From Solanum dulcamara (Eukaryota; Streptophyta; Magnoliopsida; Solanales; Solanaceae), in assembly GCF_947179165.1 (NCBI RefSeq), contig NC_077240.1, forward strand, positions 79,682,001-79,746,000: a DNA stretch of 64,000 bases, read 5' to 3'. Positions 24,391 through 35,300 of the stretch are shown here, piece by piece. The translations under genes were made by a program, and so were the position numbers. The notes beneath the pieces were generated by a model. That model did no database searches and was not told the DNA's origin. It worked only from the letters and a program-made list of their open reading frames with translations. Positions within the stretch are counted from its first letter, which is position 1. Each line of letters begins with the position of its first letter.

Positions 24391-24654
24391 ATCTATATAT
24401 GAAGGGAATATTGACATACTCTGTTCATGAACTAAAGGCACCTTAGCAATGTTCTCGACAGTTATACAGTATTATGGTTCAATTTAGAAAGGGAAAAGAA
24501 CAATAATTACAAATACATGGTGTTTGAGAGAATAAATCCTTTTCCCCCTATTACAAAGTCACTGAAAAACCAGACTTATCATTCTTAGGATTTGAGGACT
24601 CTGAGCCTCATAAATGCATCACTCAATTTTATCTGGTCGACATATATCATGAGG

Positions 24655-25322
24655 TGGATAAATGAGCAAAGTTACCAATTCCGTTGATGCTCAAAAGAGA
24701 CCTCGAATTGATCATATATAAAAGGAAGCATCAAAGAACATGCCACACCATTTATAACTCCGACAGATCCTTCAAAAGAATGATTCGACAAATCCTTTCA
24801 CATCTCGGTTGTACTAGGTTTGCAGTTTGACTAAAACTCTTATAGCTCTGGTATACATTTCATATCAAAGAACATGCCTCGCATTGGGCATGATATCTTG
24901 CAAAACATTAAAGAATTTAAGTTTCAATCCAGATGCCAGATCTTCATCATTTTCATCCACAAAACATTAGTAGCAAATGCTCTAAGGTTGAAAACTTGAT
25001 GATCCCAAACCCTTCAAGAGAGTAATGGATCTTTTTAGTGAAATTATTTGGAAGAAATGGATGAAGATCTCTAACGTTTTGCAAGATATCAAACCCATTT
25101 AGCTGCAAGTTGCAGAAATTTATACATGAGCTTTAAGAGGTTTGGTTAAATCTCAAATCCAGTACAACTGAGATGTGATAGAATTTGTTGAAGCTTTCGC
25201 TCATTTTCTTGGAAGGATCTTTCAGAGTTGTTAAATGTGATATGCTTCTTCTTCTTCTTATAAAGGATCAAACAGAAAGCCTCTTCCTAGCATCACAGGG
25301 ATTGGTAACTTTGTTCATTTAT
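24655..25322. repeat. Inverted duplication, two ~280-bp arms with ~100-bp spacer
   Basis: The reverse complement of 24655-24950 aligns along its length with 25048-25322. Shared blocks in the same order are 'gatgaagatct', 'gttttgcaagatatca', 'agtacaac.gagatgtga', 'gaaggatct', 'gagtt.taaat' and 'attggtaactttg.tcattta'. The arms are diverged, with small gaps. Neither arm keeps a long open frame and I do not recognise a protein family. Confidence 0.7.
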
Positions 25323-25779
25323 GTGCGATTTACAATCTGCTGGTTAACCCGCACAATTAAGCACCTCTGGCAGTCTTGTTTTTATCAGGATTCTTTTTAT
25401 CCAAAAAAATGCAAAGGCATCTGTACACTGTGATGCAAACCGTGCAAAGTCGTGGATAGAACGGGATGTACCGATTGAGGAAAAGACGTCAAGAAAAAAT
25501 TGGTGAATAGTATCTATATCACAAAAACTGTTCAAGATTCTATGCTAGACAAGCAAACTTTCAGTGAGAAGTTAATGACTAAGGTGAATGCTTACCAGTC
25601 CAACCGCAGATACCACCAAGCACCACCAAAACTTTATATGCCTTTTGACTTATAAGATTGACGAAAACAACTCAAGAATAAGTAGAAACTGCAGCATTCC
25701 CTTAATATTGCGAGACATAGGTGCTTCAGCTTTGAGAAGCAAATCCAGCGCTGGTTTTCAGTTCACCAGATCTTATCAA

Positions 25780-25838
25780 ATGAGAAGAATCTCCTTTTAG
25801 CATGAGAAGAATCTCCTTTTAGCATGAGAAGAATCATC
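25780..25838 (+). repeat. 22-bp tandem repeat (2.7 copies)
   Basis: The unit atgagaagaatctcctttta + gc occurs at 25780-25801 and 25802-25823, then as a partial copy to 25838. The complete copies are identical. Confidence 0.85.
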
Positions 25839-26041
25839 ACATGTAAAATATGCACACTACACAGGCAGATCACCAAAGGAGGGCTAATGCCTAAGCAATA
25901 AAGTTTGACCGCCAGGTCCAAAGAAGCAGTTGGGGATAATGGCAGATCATTTGCAGTAGAGGAGAGTTTTAGAGAATAGGTATCTTTAATTCTTAGCATG
26001 GGGAGCTTCATGTTAAGGAAGAGGAAAGGAGAGCAACATCT

Positions 26042-29000
26042 TCAGAAACCATGTTTTCGTTTTTTCTGACCTTTGGCAGCAGAGAAAGAGCCAACAACAT
26101 ACCGTGAATTAGCAAGCTCTCTGGGAATTGCAGCACCAGATGTTTTAAGAGCTTCAACCAACTCGGGAAACAATTTCTTATTCTCTTCATTCACAAAGAC
26201 AATTGATGTACCTTCCTCCCCCATTCTAGATGCCCTTCCAACCTGGTGCACATACTCCTTGATGGAATTTGGCATATCAAACACAATTACCTGTTTCACA
26301 GTCAACAGATTGATTCCTCGACCCAACACCCCAGTTGCCACAATAACTGGAATTTCCCCAACTAGAAATGACCTTACAATTTCTCTCCTATCCTTCATGG
26401 ATTTCTCACCATGAATTGATAATGCTTTTAGCCCAGTACTTACTGTTATTGCTTCAGAAAGGAGATCTGCTCCGAGTCTAGAACCCACAAATACAATAAC
26501 TGGTGGCTTATAATGCTGTTTGCTCATCAAAATATCAAAAAGCTTTTGCTTCTTCCTCTTCGGCTCTACCCAAATAGCTAACTGCTTGACAGCCTGATTA
26601 GGTTTATTTGGCTTCCCAACAGAAATGACAGTGACCTTTTTGGCCATTGAGCTTGCCATCCTCTCTACTTCTTTAGGAATTGTTGCGGAATACATTAACA
26701 CTTGAGGTTGAGAAAGAGCCGTAAAAATCTGCATCACCTGCTCACGGAAACCTCTTTGGAGCATGCAATCAACTTCATCAAGAACAAGAACTGAAATAGT
26801 ATCCAGTTCAATCTCATGTTTCGTTAAAAGGTCAATGAGCCTTCCAGGAGTTCCCACAATTAAAGATACTCCCTTCTGGATGCGGTGGAGCTGTCCTGCC
26901 ATGGCATCACCACCTACAACCAATGCAGTTTTGAATGGCAAACCCTTCCCGAACACCTTAGCTTGATCCTCTACCTGTATGGAGAGTTCTCTAGTAGGTG
27001 TGAGAACCATAGCTAATGGTTGTTGCTGGTTTTGGAAATGCTCTTCATTGAATTTTGCACATTGAGAAACTATAGGAATTAAAAAAGAACCAGTTTTACC
27101 AGAACCAGTCTCTGCTGAAACAAGCAAGCTTTGCCGTGCTAAAGCAGCTGGGATTGCTTGCATTTGGACAGGAGTTGGCATTTCATAACCAGCAACTTCA
27201 ATATTCTCGAGAAGCTTCTGCGTTAGCTTGCAAGAAGCAAATGACAAGATGGGAGGCGGTGTAGTGTCTCCCTTCACAAGAATATCAAGTTTCCTTCTCA
27301 AAAGTTCAGTCTGGTCAGTTGTTAGTGGATTCACTTCAGATTTAACATTATCCTTAACATAATAGCACTCATCGGTTGCTGGTAACTTTACAGGACATGG
27401 ACGAGAAGTTGGTTGCTGCAATTTTGCAAGCCGCGACAACAATATACCTTTGCATTCCAAACTGCAAATATCATCATCAGTCTCATCGCAAATGTACTCA
27501 CCATAGCGGCCACATATGACACATCGAGGCTCGCCCGGCAGCGCCTCTCTTTGGTCCCAACACCTCTCCTTCGCATCATCCTCTGAAGCAGACATCAAAG
27601 AAGCAATCCCATAAGCAGTTAAACCATGTATTAGTAACATCATGATAAGAATAAAAAGGGTAAACAAAGCATGAAATCTAAATTGACTTTGATGGTTAAC
27701 TTTCTACTATGTTTTGTGAGTGATATTTGTCCTCAATATTTCAAAATTTAGAAAGTAATTATTTGCACTAGAAGTACGACAACGAAATGATTAGATTGGT
27801 TCCTTCAAGCTTAATTTTGGTACTAGTACCAAATTTGACTATTAAAATTTGGGAGCGGGTACTAGAATGATGAATTGCTGCGAAATTGAACAGAGATACA
27901 TTGTATTCACCTAGCAACTATGGAAATGAATATACGTTATGGATTAACACAGAAGAAAACAAACTATTCGTTAGAACAACTAACCAAAAGTGAAAGGGAA
28001 GAAGAAACTGTTTTAATGTTAATATTTTTCAGAAAAAAAAAATCTAAAAATCTTAATGAGCCATTGTTAACACCAAAATTTACATATGGTCCTGGACTAG
28101 AAGAGTTTGACTCACAAACAAAAGGTATGGTCAACGGGCTTAGGTAGCCAACTAATAGACCATCACAAAGTTTGTCCACGCCCACAACATTCAAGAAGAG
28201 AAACCAGGGGTAACATTGGATCCAATACACAAAGCCGAATTGGAGCAAGACAAGTTCGAATCCCGCCTTGATAAACTTGGAATTACTATGGTGGAAGGAG
28301 AGTTTCAGCCTTTTACCAAGTGCAAAAGTAAGCTGTTACAGTTAAGGATAGGTCAGCAAATGCTTCTCACAAGATATGGGAATGAAAATACATTGACTAA
28401 ACGTAAATCAAAATGATAAGGCAACAAAAAAAGGGCACGAGTTGAGGGCTATTTTAGCCGAACCAAGGACCAGCCTAGCATAAGACTAATGCAGTTGAGA
28501 TAAAGGCTAGTTCAAGCAAAACCGAAAACTAGCAGAACAAAAAGCTTGTTTAGCAAGACCGGTGGACATTCCAGGTAAACCTAGGATCAATTAGCCAAAT
28601 CAGAGACCAAATCCATGAATCCATTTCATGTATCAACCAAAGAAACGTTTCTGGATCTTCATGATGACAGGTGAAACTTAAAAAGTAAGAGTGAACCAGA
28701 TAAGCATTGATATAACCACAACTAGAACAGGCTAAGTCTAAAGTGTTATAGCACATAAGCAAATCATCATAGAAAATTACCATATCTAACCAAATTCCAG
28801 GAGAACTCTTTCAACCAAAAGATCAAATAAGAAGTAACTACTTTCTACAAATTAAAGGACAATGAACTATTCAATTGACATAGTCCATAAAATGCAAGAA
28901 AGCGAACTGAAAGCAAACTGCTGACTATCCTCACGACCAGGGGCGGAGCCACCTTGGTTCATCCACACCCATAATATTTATACATGGTTAAAATAATTTT

Positions 29001-29574
29001 TTATGTATATATAAGTAGATTTCGAACCCCCTTCGGCAAGTTCATGTATCTACTTCTTCAAATTTTAAACCTCCTTAAAATCCTGGCTCCACCACTTCTC
29101 ACGACCTACGACCACAATCCAACAATGGAGAAACTTAAAGAGCAAGTCGAAAAGTACGTGACAACTAGTTAGGAATCCTTACCATTTAAATTCTATAAAT
29201 ATGCAACTGTTGCTACATACAATGGGAATTAATCCAAAGTCGGAGCCAGAATTTTTAGTTTATGGATTCTGAACCATAAATTTTTTTGCTAACTGGGGTT
29301 CTGAATAAAAGTTTTGTTTACTTTGTTAAACTCGTATCAAGACAAACAAATTAAAACAGAATGAATAATACTGTGTTGTTGTTGGAATTTGAACTTGAAA
29401 ACTCCTTGTTCTCAACTTTGGCTAATTCAGAAACCACAACTGATCTAGCTCGACCCACTCAATTTTTTTTTTGAAAAAAACCCATGAAATTGAAATTAAA
29501 AAAACAATCTTGAATTTGTTGAGGAAATTACCTGGGGCATTACAATCATTTTCTGCAGCTACAGAACTTTCCAT
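26042..29574 (-). CDS. RH41: DEAD-box ATP-dependent RNA helicase with zf-HIT finger (RH41-like)
   Basis: ATP-dependent RNA helicase, family of Arabidopsis RH41. My model has two exons: 29532-29574 (MESSVAAENDCNAP, phase 1) and 26042-27582, joined by GTAATT...TTCAG across a 1.95-kb intron. It gives 527 residues. A HIT-type zinc finger is near the N-terminus (C35, C38, C46, C54, C58). The helicase core follows: Q-motif region (about 128-157), AETGSGKT (171-178), PTREL (210-214), TPGR (259-262), DEVD (283-286), SAT (313-315), ATGVLGRG (430-437) and HQVGRASR (460-467); the tail ends KGQKKRKHGF. Motif II is DEVD, not DEAD, and motif VI is HQVGRASR. From memory these variants are usual in the RH41 subgroup, so I do not read them as damage. 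An alternative start at the in-frame Met at about 27595 would lie in what I take as the intron. RNA substrate and localisation cannot be read from the sequence. Confidence 0.9.
28938..29097. mobile_element. hAT-type MITE, 160 bp, 8-bp TSD CTCACGAC
   Basis: Starts CAGGGGCGGAGCCACC and ends CTGGCTCCACCACTT (inverted ends). It is flanked by perfect CTCACGAC at 28930-28937 and 29098-29105. It lies in intron 1 of the helicase gene. An 8-bp duplication and CAGNGGCGGA ends fit the hAT superfamily. Confidence 0.8.
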
Positions 29575-29713
29575 TGTACAAAATCCTCAAGATATCACAA
29601 CCCTATAAAAATTAGAGAAAATTACTAAGCAAAACAAAAAATTCCTAAATACCCAGAATTCTCCTTCGAAGGATTTTATCAAACTTCTTGATTTTCCGGT
29701 GTGTCTGACTCTC

Positions 29714-29729
29714 TATATGTATATATATA
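29714..29729 (-). promoter_or_regulatory. TATA-like element of the helicase gene
   Basis: On the - strand the sequence reads tatatatacatatag about 140 bp upstream of the proposed ATG (29574). Position and composition suit a TATA box, but the region is AT-rich. Confidence 0.4.
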
Positions 29730-30480
29730 GTTATCGGGTTATCGGATCTTGATTGGGCCTTTCGGGTTGAAAGTGGAGCTAAAGTTTAGGAATTATCGTT
29801 GTACCCCATTGTTTTGGATAAAATGCAAAAACTAGACCATCAACTTTAATACTCCCTTCGGCTCAATTAGGGTTGTCAAACAAATATGAAAAATCGATCG
29901 AATTCGAATATATTTTTATTATTTTTTTTAATAAAACTGTGGATTATTATTTAAGCATATAACTGTCCCAAAAAATTGGGATGGTCTTTTTAATTTAAAA
30001 AAATAAAAAATTCTCAAACCGACTATTAACAATATGTAGATATATTTTATAATATTTTTTAAATATAAAAACAACCTAAGTCTTAGGACTCTAGTGACTG
30101 AACGACTTTAGGTCTTTGTTCTTTAAGCTTTTAATTGATTAGGTTTAAAATTAAAAGATATTATAATAGATACTCCATCAAATAATAAGACAAAACTTAT
30201 GCAAAAACTTCTATTGAAAGTTTTAGATCAAACAATACGGCGGCAAGGTTTTACATTCTTGGCTTATTGGTGAAGAATCGAAGGGTTTCATCAAGAACAC
30301 ACTTGTGAAAGAAATATTTTAATAATGGTGTATTATGAAGTGATACGGAAGAGAAATCGATATGAATGGGATGGTTTTAAAATTTTTAATTTTGGTTATA
30401 CATTATAAAATATTCGAAAAGTTGAGATGGTATAATTTTAAAAAAGAAACGCCAACCGAACATTCTCATTAACACCCCTA

Positions 30481-30696
30481 GTCCCAATTTATGTGAGTCA
30501 AGTTTGACTTGCACCAAGTTTAAGAAAGAAAAAAAGCTTTTAAAACTTGTGGTTCAAAATAAGACGTAGATATTAGTGGAAATTATTTCACTAAGGGTGA
30601 AATAGATATTTTAAAGTTAAATTGTTACAAGATATAAAAATATGTCATTATTTTTTAGACTGACTAAAAAAGAAAGTATGAATATAAATTGGGACA
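30481..30696. mobile_element. MITE with TCCCAATTTATGTG-type ends
   Basis: The left end 'gtcccaatttatgtgagtca' and the right end 'tatgaatataaattgggaca' form an inverted repeat of the 'tcccaattta' kind common in mariner/Stowaway-like solanaceous MITEs. The target duplication is not clear. Confidence 0.55.
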
Positions 30697-31063
30697 GAGA
30701 GTGTATCACTATAGGTAAATACTTTCAATTAATTGTAAGTAATGTGCTTTACCCCAAATTATTGAAATTGATGTTGTATTAATTTCTAAACGGTTTTGTT
30801 CCGTTAAGTTTGTTCATAAGTGTACATTTAAAGGACTATTTTGAAATTATCTTCAAACATAAGTGGCTGTTTTTGTCATAATCTACCTAATATAATCAAA
30901 TTATACAGACATGTGCACCTTTGATTAACAATGCTTGTGTGCGCCGACATCGGATTCAAGATTTAAAGTTTATTGATTTGTATAACAATCTCAAATTAAT
31001 GTGTGATAAAAATTTGGTCAATAGTCAAATATTTATAGATATTTAGTGAATTTCTTAATATAT

Positions 31064-31298
31064 ACTCCCTAGATTCTAATTTAAGTGTTTTACTTTTCTT
31101 TTTGGTTTGTCACAACAAAGAGTCTTTCTATAAGTAGTATGTTTTTCAATTTCAACACTCTACGTGATCAGTTTAAGACCAAAAAACTTTAAGGACTACA
31201 CACATCGTTAATTTTAGACTACAAGTTCAAAAGTTTTCTGTTGTTCTTGAACTCTGTATACAATTAAAATAAGAAACTTGAATTGGGACAAAGAGAAT
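31064..31298. mobile_element. MITE-like element with CTCCCT...-type ends
   Basis: 'actccctagattctaattta' on the left pairs, imperfectly, with 'aacttgaattgggacaaaga' on the right. It is diverged and borders are approximate. Confidence 0.45.
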
Positions 31299-31661
31299 AC
31301 ACATAATCCCATTAAGCATATACTAATAGACATTTAGAGCTTCCTCGTTTGCAAATGCTTTCATGTTGGTTTTATTCTGCTCCTAATTTTCAAAAATAGA
31401 TGTCAAAATACGTTTTATCGGAAATAATAGCTCTATCTTACAAAACTAGGGATAAGGTCCGTGTATATTCTACTTTTTTCAGACTCCACTTATGGAATTA
31501 CATTGGATATGCTATCGCCGGTGTTGTTGTGGATGCCAAAATGCATTGTATAACTGCACTATATGAACTTGAGTATAAGTTACACATTGAGAAATACTTG
31601 ACTATGCTTGAAGTTTTAACATAACAAATTGGCCTTAATGTAACTATTCAAATATTGAGAG

Positions 31662-32270
31662 TCACTTCTTGTTGGATCCGTCTACGCGTACATGAACAAA
31701 GAGAATTTTGTTGTAGCCTCGTGAAATTCTTATCTTGTCATCGGTATATCTGCATTATACAAATGGAAAACGATTGATTGATGACAATCGTAAGTTTAAA
31801 TAGTTAGAAAGACAACGTTATGTCAGCAAAAGATCGATATCTTACAGTATTTCTATGGTGAACTTGCTTTCCATTTCTACCGGAATTCCATACATTCCAG
31901 CCAGTATTGCTCCATCATCCATTATGACATCATACGTGTTACTTCCAGATTTCCTGAATTAGAAGACGAACGATTGAGCTTAACCATAGAGAACTCATGA
32001 AACACTCGGAGAATGATAATAATGGCAAAATGAATATAGGAACTTTAATGTCTCAAAATCAGTCATTCGATTGTTGCCCCTTCACTTCGAGTTCCTTCTT
32101 TCGTAGTCAAATCTATGAAAAACCTCCTAGGTGATCGAGCTCACTTAGGTTAGTGAGGACTCACTCACTCCCTATACATTAGTATCTCTCTAGCTTCTAG
32201 TCTGTATAAAATGTCGTTAGCAGAGTTCAATATGTCTAGTATTTCCTGGTGTAAAAAACTACTTTTTCAT

Positions 32271-32306
<36 letters not shown>

Positions 32307-35300
32307 GGTAATTACCAAGGCAAAAACAGCTCTCTCAGAAGTCAGTTTATATCGATATCTGAATACGATGGACAAATTTCCTACGATATTTCAAAAAGGA
32401 TTGCTTTAGTTGCCATGGCTGGTATGGTAAGTAACTTACTCATATTTTCCAGTCATGGAGAACTTAATACCGAACAATATCCCGACCAGGAACTTCAACT
32501 GTCCATTTGGTTTGACAATCTAAAAAGAACAACACCAAATTCTGAATAAGAAATAATAGTAAACGATCAAGGATATGAAAGTCGATAGAGAAAATAAAGC
32601 AGCGGAATGGAGAGGCCTATGCACCTGCACGCCCATCAGACCGTTGCCAGCATTCTCTATCCAACTATCTGTTTCAACCTATCAAGCAGACAGCTACCTC
32701 AAGTTAATATATGATACAAGAAATCTTCTTGCACAGATAAATCAGGCACTAAAAAATGAATGATCAATTCGGAAAAGGAGCTTTATTAAGTGTATTCGTA
32801 TATCAGAGTTATTTCCAAGTTAAAAGTTCTAAGTATCTGATATAACCAAACATGTTTAGAACTTGTCTTTTCTTCATTGTTAAGGTTAAATTCAAACCAG
32901 AGGCGGATCCAGGATTTGAAGTTTATATGTTCCGACATCGACCTCAAGTTAATATACAATAATAATTAACTGGATTCATCGTCAAATATTTTCCACTCGT
33001 AAGTTGTGTACTAGATCCCCACAGTAGCGCGACACACTTATCAAAGTTTGCATTTGAAAGGAAAAGAGACGTTGGACAAATACCTGCGAACTCCATATCA
33101 TTTGCCACTCTCCCTCGAGGAGTTCTAGTTCAGGATTCGCGACATTTTGGTTTAAGGAAATAAACTCATCAATTGCCTGTTAGTTTCACATCAAGCAAAT
33201 TATTAGCCAGAGACACTAGAGATGTTATAACAGGATTTTCACAAGAAACGAACGAAATTTGTACCTCTTCTACCCTTGTACCCGTTGAAATGGACGAAAG
33301 CAACTTTTGCCTTTGTTCAGTTTCCCTTTGCAGCACAAATGTAGTTCCCTGCACTATATCAGTATAGTTTGTGGCCCTTAAACGCTTAACTGATCAACCG
33401 TTAAAAAGAAGATGATACAGTTTACTGATTTTATGCTATCATGTTGCTCGGACTCTCCAAAAATGCATAGCTTTTGGAGGATCCAGCACATCCCCTGCAG
33501 TATTTTTGAAGAGTCCAAACAACGTTTTATGCATGGTGTATAACATATAACAGTGAGGAAAAGCAAAACAGAAAAAAATGACATGAGCTAATTACGTTCT
33601 CCTACCTTATTTCCTCTTGAAATACGGAGATTCCCTGATGGGGACAAATATGTGGTGTCTAACCAGCCCTTAGCTTCATCTCCCAGCAGTCTAAAAGGTA
33701 CAGGATATGGAACCTTGAATGGTAGAAATTTGAACGAAAAAGCTGCTCTATCAAATTGGAAAAGAATACGTTTTCCGTCTTTGATTGTTGCAAGAGCCTG
33801 AGGAACATAAGACTTGCATTCAGTAAGATATCAAAGAGCCAAATTACCATTCAAAATTGAAGTAGACAACTACGCCCTCAGTCCAGACAAGTTGGGATCG
33901 GCTATATGAATTTCCACTTCTAAGAACTTAACAATATTCAGCAAACAGGATAAAAGATACATACCTCTACTTTCAGCTCACCTATTGCCTCAGAAAACTT
34001 TACAATATTGGATACACGTTGATCGTTCGTTCTAAGGAACACTTCTTGAAATACGCTGAATGAGTCAACCCCAACAAACGTTCTCTGCAAAGTGGTTTTG
34101 AACATTAGCCTTACATAGAGTAAACCATCCCTATCATTTCTTCATTTCAGCTCCCTATAACCAATCTACGCACCAGAAAATGTCGATAGCTGAAAGCATA
34201 GAAACCAAAAAGTATAGCATCGAACCTGAATAGGAGATGCTGATCCTGGCCTAGTTGTGAACATCAGCTGCCACCGACCCTCGATCAAACTTGAGCTCGT
34301 CTATTGATATTAAGCCATGTGAATATAACACCAACAAAATTGTAAAGTTGCAAACTTTCAAATCCCTTTTGTTACTTACATTGCAACAACATAACTTACT
34401 GTTTTTAGTATCTTTTTCTCGCATAATCAACGCTAAGAAATGAGTATAAGGGGAAAACAATGAAAGTGAAATCACTTGAGAAAATACTCACCGGTTCAGA
34501 AACACCTTCGGATCCTTCAAGAACTTTAACAGCACGTTCAACCTCCTGCATAACCATACATTTACTTTACATTAGCCGATCCTAAGTAGTAATTTATGTA
34601 TTATTTAACTCTAAATACTGATCTATCACCATATTTTATCATCCCTGCACAAAATGATCCCTAAAAGATGTCAATCTCATAAGAGAAATTCAGAATTCAA
34701 CAGTAAATGCTTCAATTTATTAAGCATTGCATTTTCAGTCTCCGCATTATCTTATCTTGAAATTTTCTCCGGTGGATGGACAATCGTTCCCTTGCAACTT
34801 ATAAACCATTTAGACCATGGTCTAAAAATTGCTTTTGAACAAATTGATAATCTTAAGAGAAAACGTTAGACCACGGACTAGAAGAGAATTTTGTAAGATA
34901 TTACAAACCTTTTAGACCATGGTCTAATGTTCTGTCCGTAAGGTTGAGCAATATATGAGCAAACATAATACCCTGAGTCTGATGTTGTCAGGAAGGATAA
35001 TTTTTCAACGATATATTTGCACAACTTCTAAAAAAACGACAAAATCTTAAATGGTGGTCTAAAAAATGGACATTTGCGTGTATCAGCCTATCTTATCACA
35101 ACACCAACCATAACACAGCATAACTAGAACCAAAAATTAGACAAAATAACTTGAAGTCGTTATAGGAGCCCATAAACTTTAAATTCTAGATTATGTAAAG
35201 ATATTACACTTGGACCTATATCTTTACATGGTATCAGAGTCATGCTCATCCCAATCGTGTGCTCCATCGATGTCGCTCTTGATCCACGCACCAGGCTTCC

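Larger units (their letters stand above)
24391..26041. other. Intergenic: inverted duplication and short tandem repeat
   Basis: No intact gene. Two arms of an inverted duplication lie at about 24655-24950 (- sense) and 25048-25322 (+ sense). A 22-bp unit (atgagaagaatctcctttta + gc) is repeated two and two-thirds times at 25780-25838. The helicase gene ends at 26042 on the - strand, so its 3' UTR probably covers the right part of this stretch. Confidence 0.6.
29740..31661. other. Intergenic between helicase and fibrillin genes
   Basis: No gene seen. It contains two MITE-like elements with 'tcccaattt'-type inverted ends (30481-30696 and 31064-31298). The rest is AT-rich and featureless. Confidence 0.6.

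Noticed and set aside
25185..25433. 82-residue ORF downstream of the helicase
   Set aside because: Falls on one arm of the inverted duplication; the other arm has stops and no family is recognised.
26073..26414. 113-residue + strand ORF
   Set aside because: Complementary shadow of the helicase coding sequence.
27920..28416. ORFs of 75 and 66 residues in helicase intron 1
   Set aside because: Inside the intron, in different frames, with no splice support and no known domain. A small unknown gene cannot be fully excluded.
26042..29574. DEVD as a sequencing error or inactivating mutation
   Set aside because: The rest of the core is intact and the variant is, to my knowledge, shared by the RH41 subgroup.
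32211..32549. 112-residue + strand ORF
   Set aside because: Overlaps fibrillin exon 9 on the opposite strand and includes the (CT)n microsatellite.
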